Shown here: positions 6,925 through 9,933 of the stretch, piece by piece
Layout: each line of letters begins with the position of its first letter
How positions within the stretch are numbered: the stretch's first letter is position 1
Source: Bacillota bacterium
GTDB lineage: Bacteria > Bacillota > Bacilli > Paenibacillales > Paenibacillaceae
Direction: 5' to 3'
Assembly: GCA_023418755.1 (NCBI GenBank)
Contig: JAEZZE010000248.1
Span: 1-9,933, forward strand
DNA length: 9,933 nucleotides
Translations under genes and position numbers: made by a program
Notes under the pieces: model-generated
What the model saw: only the letters and a program-made list of their open reading frames with translations
What the model was told of the DNA's origin: nothing
Database searches by the model: none

Positions 6925-9275
6925 CCCGGCACCTCCAACTCCAATTCCTCGATGCGCTTCTCGACGTACCGGGTATCCATAAGCGCGTGATACGTCTCCG
7001 CCTTCTCCACGATCACCGCGGCGTTGTATTCCGGTATGCCGGCGTAGGGCTCGTAGACGCTCTTGGGCATCAGGACGTTGCCTTCCGGCCAGTACAGCTC
7101 GATATTGCCGGGAGCGATGTCCGCCGGCTTGATCCGGCCGTGGAATACTCCGCAGCGATTGTAAGCGACGATGGCGTCCCCTTCCCGCAGCTCCAGGTTG
7201 ACGGCGTCGCGACGATTCATCAGCACGTCGTAGCGGTCGGCTCCGTTGAACGGGTCGGTCTCCCCGTACACCATCGAATTGAACTGCTTGCCCCGTCGAG
7301 TCGTGGCATAGAAACGTCCCTCGGGCTTCCGCAGCTCCGGCAGTTCGATCGGGAGCAGCCGGCCCTTGCCGTCCTCCGTCGGACAGACGCCGCCTTCGCA
7401 CAGCCATGCGCCGCCCCATTGGAAGACGTCGCCCTGCTTGGACAGATGCTGAATGCCGTCGTAATTGGGGGCGGCTTTAGCGATCTCCTCGCGGATGCTC
7501 GCCGCGTCCCGGAATGCCGCTTTCGATCCGTCCTCCGGCCTGACCCTCGCCGCAAGTTCCCCGTAGATGGCCCACTCGGGACGCGCTTCCGGCATGCGGG
7601 GACCGCGGATCTCCGGCGAGAAGTACACCATGCGCTCCGTAGACGTGGACGTGCCTCCGCCGGGCTGCTCGTAGCGCGTCATCGCCGGAAGCACCCACAC
7701 CTCTTCGCGGGCGTCGGCGAGCGTCGACGTGTTGAGCACGATATCCTGGTGAACGCGCACGTCGACGTTCTCCAGGCAGCGCTTGACGAAATCGGGCTCG
7801 GGCATCGTCTCCAGGAAGTTGCCGCCCGACGTGTAGAACAGCTTCAGCTTGCGCTCGTGATCGCCCGGCAGCAGCGCGTTCTCCAAAGATACGCCTACGA
7901 TATCCCCTTGCCAGTTCGGAAGCTCGAAGCCCCATAACCGCTCGATTCGTTCGATGTCCGCGCCGGCAAACTCCCCGCCGGGCAGGCTGAACGGATCGGC
8001 GCCCATCTCGCCGGAGCCCTGCACGCCGCTGTGCCCGCGGATCGGCATGACGCCGCAATGCTTGCGGCCGAGGAAGCCGCGCAGAAGCGCAAGGTTGGCG
8101 ACTTGCGAGATGTTGTCGGTGCCGAAGCGGTGCTGCGTCAGGCCCATGCTCCAGACGAACACGCCGGAGCGGGAAGTCGCCAGCAGCCGCGCGAGTTCGC
8201 CGATTCTGCCCCGGGACAAGCCGGAGGAGCGTTCGATCGCTCCCCATTGCTGCTTCTGGATATGCGTCTTCAGCTCTTGAAAGCCGGAGGCGTGCTCGAG
8301 CACGAACGCATGATCGATCGCGGAGCCGGGCGCCGACGCCTCCATTTCGAACCAAATTTTCATGATTCCGTTCATGAGGGCGATGTCTCCGCCGATGTTC
8401 ACCTGATAGAAGTCGTCGGCAAGTTTGGTCCCGAAGAGCGCCGATTCCGGAATCGAAGGAATCCAATAACCTTCCATCGCCGGCTCGCGGTACGGGTTGA
8501 TCACGACGATCTTCGTTCCGGTGCGTTTGGCCGCGTACATGTACTTCGTGGATACCGGCTGATTGTTCGCCGCGACGCTCCCCCAGAACACGAGCACGTC
8601 GGTGCCGATCCAATCGTTGTAGTTGCAGCTTGAGGCCCCGATGCCTAGCGAGCGCTTGAGCGCGGTCTTCGAAGGAGAGTGGCAGATCCGCGAAGCGTTG
8701 TCGATATTGTTGGTGCCGATGTAGCGGGCGGCCTTCGCCGCGGCGTAATAAGACTCGTTCGTAATGCCGCGGGCGGTAAGATAAAAAGCCAGCTGCTTCG
8801 GATCGATGCCGCGGATCTTGCCTGCGATTCGGTCCAAAGCCTCGTCCCACGAAGCACGCCGAAAAGCACGTTCGCCGTTGCGTCTGACGAGTGGATACGG
8901 AATACGGCCGAGCTTGCGAAGCTGCGCGCTGTTCATCCTCCTCAGCTCGTCGATATCGGAGTGCAGCGTTTCGGGCTTGATCGCGGGCATCGTGTTCAGG
9001 CGCAGCACGTTGAGCCGCGTCGTGCACAGATGCGGTCCGGTCAACGTCTGGTCGTACAAACCCGCCACTCCCAGCGCGCACCCGTCGCACACGCCCTGAG
9101 TCAAAATCCGGTAGGCGTAGGGCAGGTTGTCCCGATTATCCCATACCACCTTCATCGTGTCGCGAATATGCTTAGGCTTGATTTTTCCGAGTCCGAACGG
9201 CACTTTGCTTACCCACAGCTTCGAGTCCGGTCTCCCCGGCAGCTTGGATCTGCCCGGATGCTTCGTGCTTCCCAT
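6921..9275 (-). CDS. Molybdopterin oxidoreductase, FdhF/YdeP type (formate dehydrogenase alpha-like)
   Basis: The 784-residue protein is a cytosolic bis-MGD enzyme of the DMSO reductase superfamily. The N-terminal cluster region reads CDGCALG with C63 and C66, and the next cysteine is C84 (HLCTTRLN). The third cysteine of the usual C-x2-C-x3-C pattern is absent, as I recall from the YdeP-like group. The active-site position reads NASRICHSPS, with C198 and H199 matching the Cys/Sec-His pair of formate dehydrogenases; no selenocysteine is used. The molybdopterin-binding domain (GSGEMGADPFSL region) and the C-terminal MopB domain near RRDAVNLELREGD are present. The ATG at 9275 has GAGGGA five bases upstream; a TTG at 9314 lies in a terminator-like tract and is rejected. 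No NADH-binding or iron-sulfur partner gene is seen. Formate oxidation is suggested by fdhD but not proven. Confidence 0.9.
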   Translation of the reverse strand: MGSTKHPGRSKLPGRPDSKLWVSKVPFGLGKIKPKHIRDTMKVVWDNRDNLPYAYRILTQGVCDGCALGVAGLYDQTLTGPHLCTTRLNVLRLNTMPAIKPETLHSDIDELRRMNSAQLRKLGRIPYPLVRRNGERAFRRASWDEALDRIAGKIRGIDPKQLAFYLTARGITNESYYAAAKAARYIGTNNIDNASRICHSPSKTALKRSLGIGASSCNYNDWIGTDVLVFWGSVAANNQPVSTKYMYAAKRTGTKIVVINPYREPAMEGYWIPSIPESALFGTKLADDFYQVNIGGDIALMNGIMKIWFEMEASAPGSAIDHAFVLEHASGFQELKTHIQKQQWGAIERSSGLSRGRIGELARLLATSRSGVFVWSMGLTQHRFGTDNISQVANLALLRGFLGRKHCGVMPIRGHSGVQGSGEMGADPFSLPGGEFAGADIERIERLWGFELPNWQGDIVGVSLENALLPGDHERKLKLFYTSGGNFLETMPEPDFVKRCLENVDVRVHQDIVLNTSTLADAREEVWVLPAMTRYEQPGGGTSTSTERMVYFSPEIRGPRMPEARPEWAIYGELAARVRPEDGSKAAFRDAASIREEIAKAAPNYDGIQHLSKQGDVFQWGGAWLCEGGVCPTEDGKGRLLPIELPELRKPEGRFYATTRRGKQFNSMVYGETDPFNGADRYDVLMNRRDAVNLELREGDAIVAYNRCGVFHGRIKPADIAPGNIELYWPEGNVLMPKSVYEPYAGIPEYNAAVIVEKAETYHALMDTRYVEKRIEELELEVPG

Positions 9276-9301
9276 CTCTATCCCTCGTTTCCGATCCCTA
9301 T

Positions 9302-9353
9302 AAAAAAACGCCAAACCAACGCCGTCTTCTTACGGAAGAATGCTGGTCGGGCG
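9302..9353 (-). terminator. Intrinsic terminator in the leader of the oxidoreductase gene
   Basis: On the minus strand CGCC (9353-9350), ACCAGC (9347-9342) and TTCTT (9340-9336) pair with AAGAA (9331-9327), GTTGGT (9320-9315) and GGCG (9312-9309). A CCGT loop closes the stem, and seven T (9308-9302) follow directly. One side has an internal bulge of six bases. Only 26 bases remain to the ATG at 9275, too few for a separate promoter. Transcription of the oxidoreductase therefore has to read through it, as in an attenuator. Confidence 0.6.
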
Positions 9354-9602
9354 GTTAGTCCCTGCAGGAGCGCTGCCGGGTTCCAAGCCAGTCGTATGGA
9401 ATCTATCCTTATTAGGTTGACGAACCGAATTTGCGCTGCAGATCCTCGTCGAACACGATGTCGACATGCCGAATTCTTTGACGACGTCGATGTCGAGATA
9501 CAGGCCTACGAACTTGGCTCCGAGAAGCCGTTCCATCTCCACGGGAGGATGCTTGCGGTAAGCTTTGACGAGATTGCTGAATTCGGCTTCATAGCGTTTC
9601 AT
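9330..9602 (-). CDS. Small protein of unknown function, probably frameshifted (intact ancestor 9412-9602)
   Basis: I do not recognise the family. The ATG at 9602 has GAGGGA five bases upstream, the same site used by the oxidoreductase gene. Residues 1-45 look like a real protein: MKRYEAEFSN at the start, charged and amphipathic, ending in LYLDIDVVKEFG. After this the open frame turns into serine- and cysteine-rich sequence with poor codon choice and runs through the hairpins and terminator to 9330. If one base is added near 9467-9470, the reading continues as HVDIVFDEDLQRKFGSST and ends at a double stop TAATAA (9414-9409). That gives 63 residues with normal codon use. I infer a one-base deletion or a sequencing error. 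The gene leads the oxidoreductase-fdhD transcript and may belong to it functionally. Confidence 0.55.
   Translation of the reverse strand: MKRYEAEFSNLVKAYRKHPPVEMERLLGAKFVGLYLDIDVVKEFGMSTSCSTRICSANSVRQPNKDRFHTTGLEPGSAPAGTNRPTSILP
9360..9401 (-). promoter_or_regulatory. Two adjacent hairpins upstream of the attenuator
   Basis: Read on the minus strand, TTCCA pairs with TGGAA (9401-9381, 11-base loop). Directly after it CCC-g-GCAG pairs with CTGC-a-GGG around the loop CGCTC (9380-9360). The two stems touch, so they could stack. They lie right after the TAATAA that would end the small upstream gene in its shifted frame, and just before the terminator hairpin. A CTGG in the first loop can pair with CCAG in the terminator 5' strand, which would give an alternative fold. 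I cannot assign this leader to a known riboswitch class. Confidence 0.4.
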
Positions 9603-9673
9603 TACTTTCCCTCGAATCCCCCAGATCCGGCGGCAGGCGCGCTGCTTCCGCGACAAAGGGCAATGATAGCCTT

Positions 9674-9703
9674 ATCTTAGCAAGAAAACGCCTTCATCGG
9701 CAA
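9674..9703 (-). promoter_or_regulatory. Sigma-A type promoter for the small gene and oxidoreductase operon
   Basis: On the minus strand TTGCCG (9703-9698) and TAAGAT (9679-9674) are 18 bases apart, and TGC directly before TAAGAT forms an extended -10. Transcription should begin near 9667, leaving a leader of about 65 bases before the ATG at 9602. No other convincing promoter lies between here and 9275. Confidence 0.6.
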
Positions 9704-9718
9704 CGTTAATTTGTAACG
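9704..9718. promoter_or_regulatory. Inverted repeat CGTTA-N5-TAACG, possible operator
   Basis: A perfect palindrome with five-base arms and spacer ATTTG lies directly next to the -35 box of the minus-strand promoter and 45 bases upstream of the plus-strand -10 box. Its place between two divergent promoters suits a regulator site, but the arms are short and it matches no operator that I can name. Confidence 0.3.
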
Positions 9719-9759
9719 ACTATTTCGCCGAAAAACAAGATGCCGATACCTGTCCCGTT

Positions 9760-9768
9760 TGCTACAAT
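9760..9768 (+). promoter_or_regulatory. Extended -10 promoter of the coiled-coil gene
   Basis: TGCTACAAT (TG at 9760-9761, TACAAT at 9763-9768) is an extended -10 element. No good -35 box is found 17 bases upstream, which is tolerated with an extended -10. The start would lie near 9775, with a short leader of about 25 bases before the ATG at 9801. Confidence 0.55.
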
Positions 9769-9800
9769 AAAGCTACCAAAAAGAAAGGAGAAAGGAAGCC

Positions 9801-9933
9801 ATGGATCAGGAACTGAAAGGGATACTCGAGTCGATTCAAAACGAACTGAAATCCGTCAAAGAAAATCAGGAAACGTTCGCAAAAGAGGTCAATCACAGAT
9901 TTGACGCCGTGGACGACAGACTTAACGGCATTG
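9801..9933 (+). CDS. Predicted coiled-coil protein, 5' part
   Basis: The first 44 residues are visible and the gene runs off the window. The sequence is hydrophilic and rich in E, K, N and Q. Hydrophobic residues recur at three- and four-residue spacing (L5, I8, I12, L16, V19, then F26, V30, F34, V37, L41, I44), as in an alpha-helical coiled coil. There is no signal peptide or membrane segment in this part. AAAGGAG (9784-9790, spacing ten) precedes the ATG, followed by a second purine run AAAGGAAG. It is transcribed away from the oxidoreductase operon. Function is unknown; the visible part gives no catalytic motif. Confidence 0.75.
   Translation, partial: MDQELKGILESIQNELKSVKENQETFAKEVNHRFDAVDDRLNGI

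Noticed and set aside
6867..7937. Long plus-strand frame opposite the oxidoreductase gene, and another at 8679-9680.
   Set aside because: Arginine-rich shadow translations without start signals or motifs; the minus-strand genes have complete family motifs.
9342..9401. ACTGGC and ACCGCCC in the minus-strand leader recall the pfl/ZTP riboswitch.
   Set aside because: The conserved GGGCA after CCGCC is missing and no closing P1 stem can be drawn, so the match is only short strings.

Overview
The window reads as chromosomal DNA from a GC-rich Gram-positive bacterium of the Bacilli. The Paenibacillaceae (Paenibacillus or Cohnella type) are my best guess. The grounds are high GC in third codon positions, strong Shine-Dalgarno sites (AGGAGG, GAGGGA, AAAGGAG), sigma-A type promoters, and RNA leaders ending in intrinsic terminators. 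The assignment to a family is inference; no marker gene fixes it.

Left part (1-3047, plus strand): three catabolic genes in a row. They are the 3' part of a CoA-acylating (methyl)malonate-semialdehyde dehydrogenase (IolA/MmsA type), a zinc-dependent medium-chain polyol/sugar dehydrogenase, and a TIM-barrel sugar isomerase/epimerase. Together they look like the end of an inositol or related polyol operon.

Middle part (3048-6070, plus strand): a gap of about 420 bases holds a 12-bp tandem repeat, a good sigma-A promoter, an RNA leader with strong similarity to the ykkC riboswitch family, and a long intrinsic terminator that shares bases with the 3' strand of the aptamer. Behind it lie three tightly coupled genes for an ABC-2 type exporter: one ATPase and two different six-helix permeases. 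The layout predicts an exporter switched on by a small ligand, possibly guanidine or a relative. This is the most interesting item in the window.

Right part (6100-9703, minus strand): a small protein gene that seems to carry a one-base frameshift, then a leader with two adjacent hairpins and an intrinsic terminator, then a molybdopterin oxidoreductase of the FdhF/YdeP type, then fdhD, whose product helps mature formate dehydrogenases. The last two overlap by ATGA. The terminator lies 26 bases before the oxidoreductase start, so the enzyme may be controlled by attenuation.

Right edge (9704-9933): a divergent intergenic region with a small inverted repeat and an extended -10 promoter leads into the start of a predicted coiled-coil protein that runs off the window.
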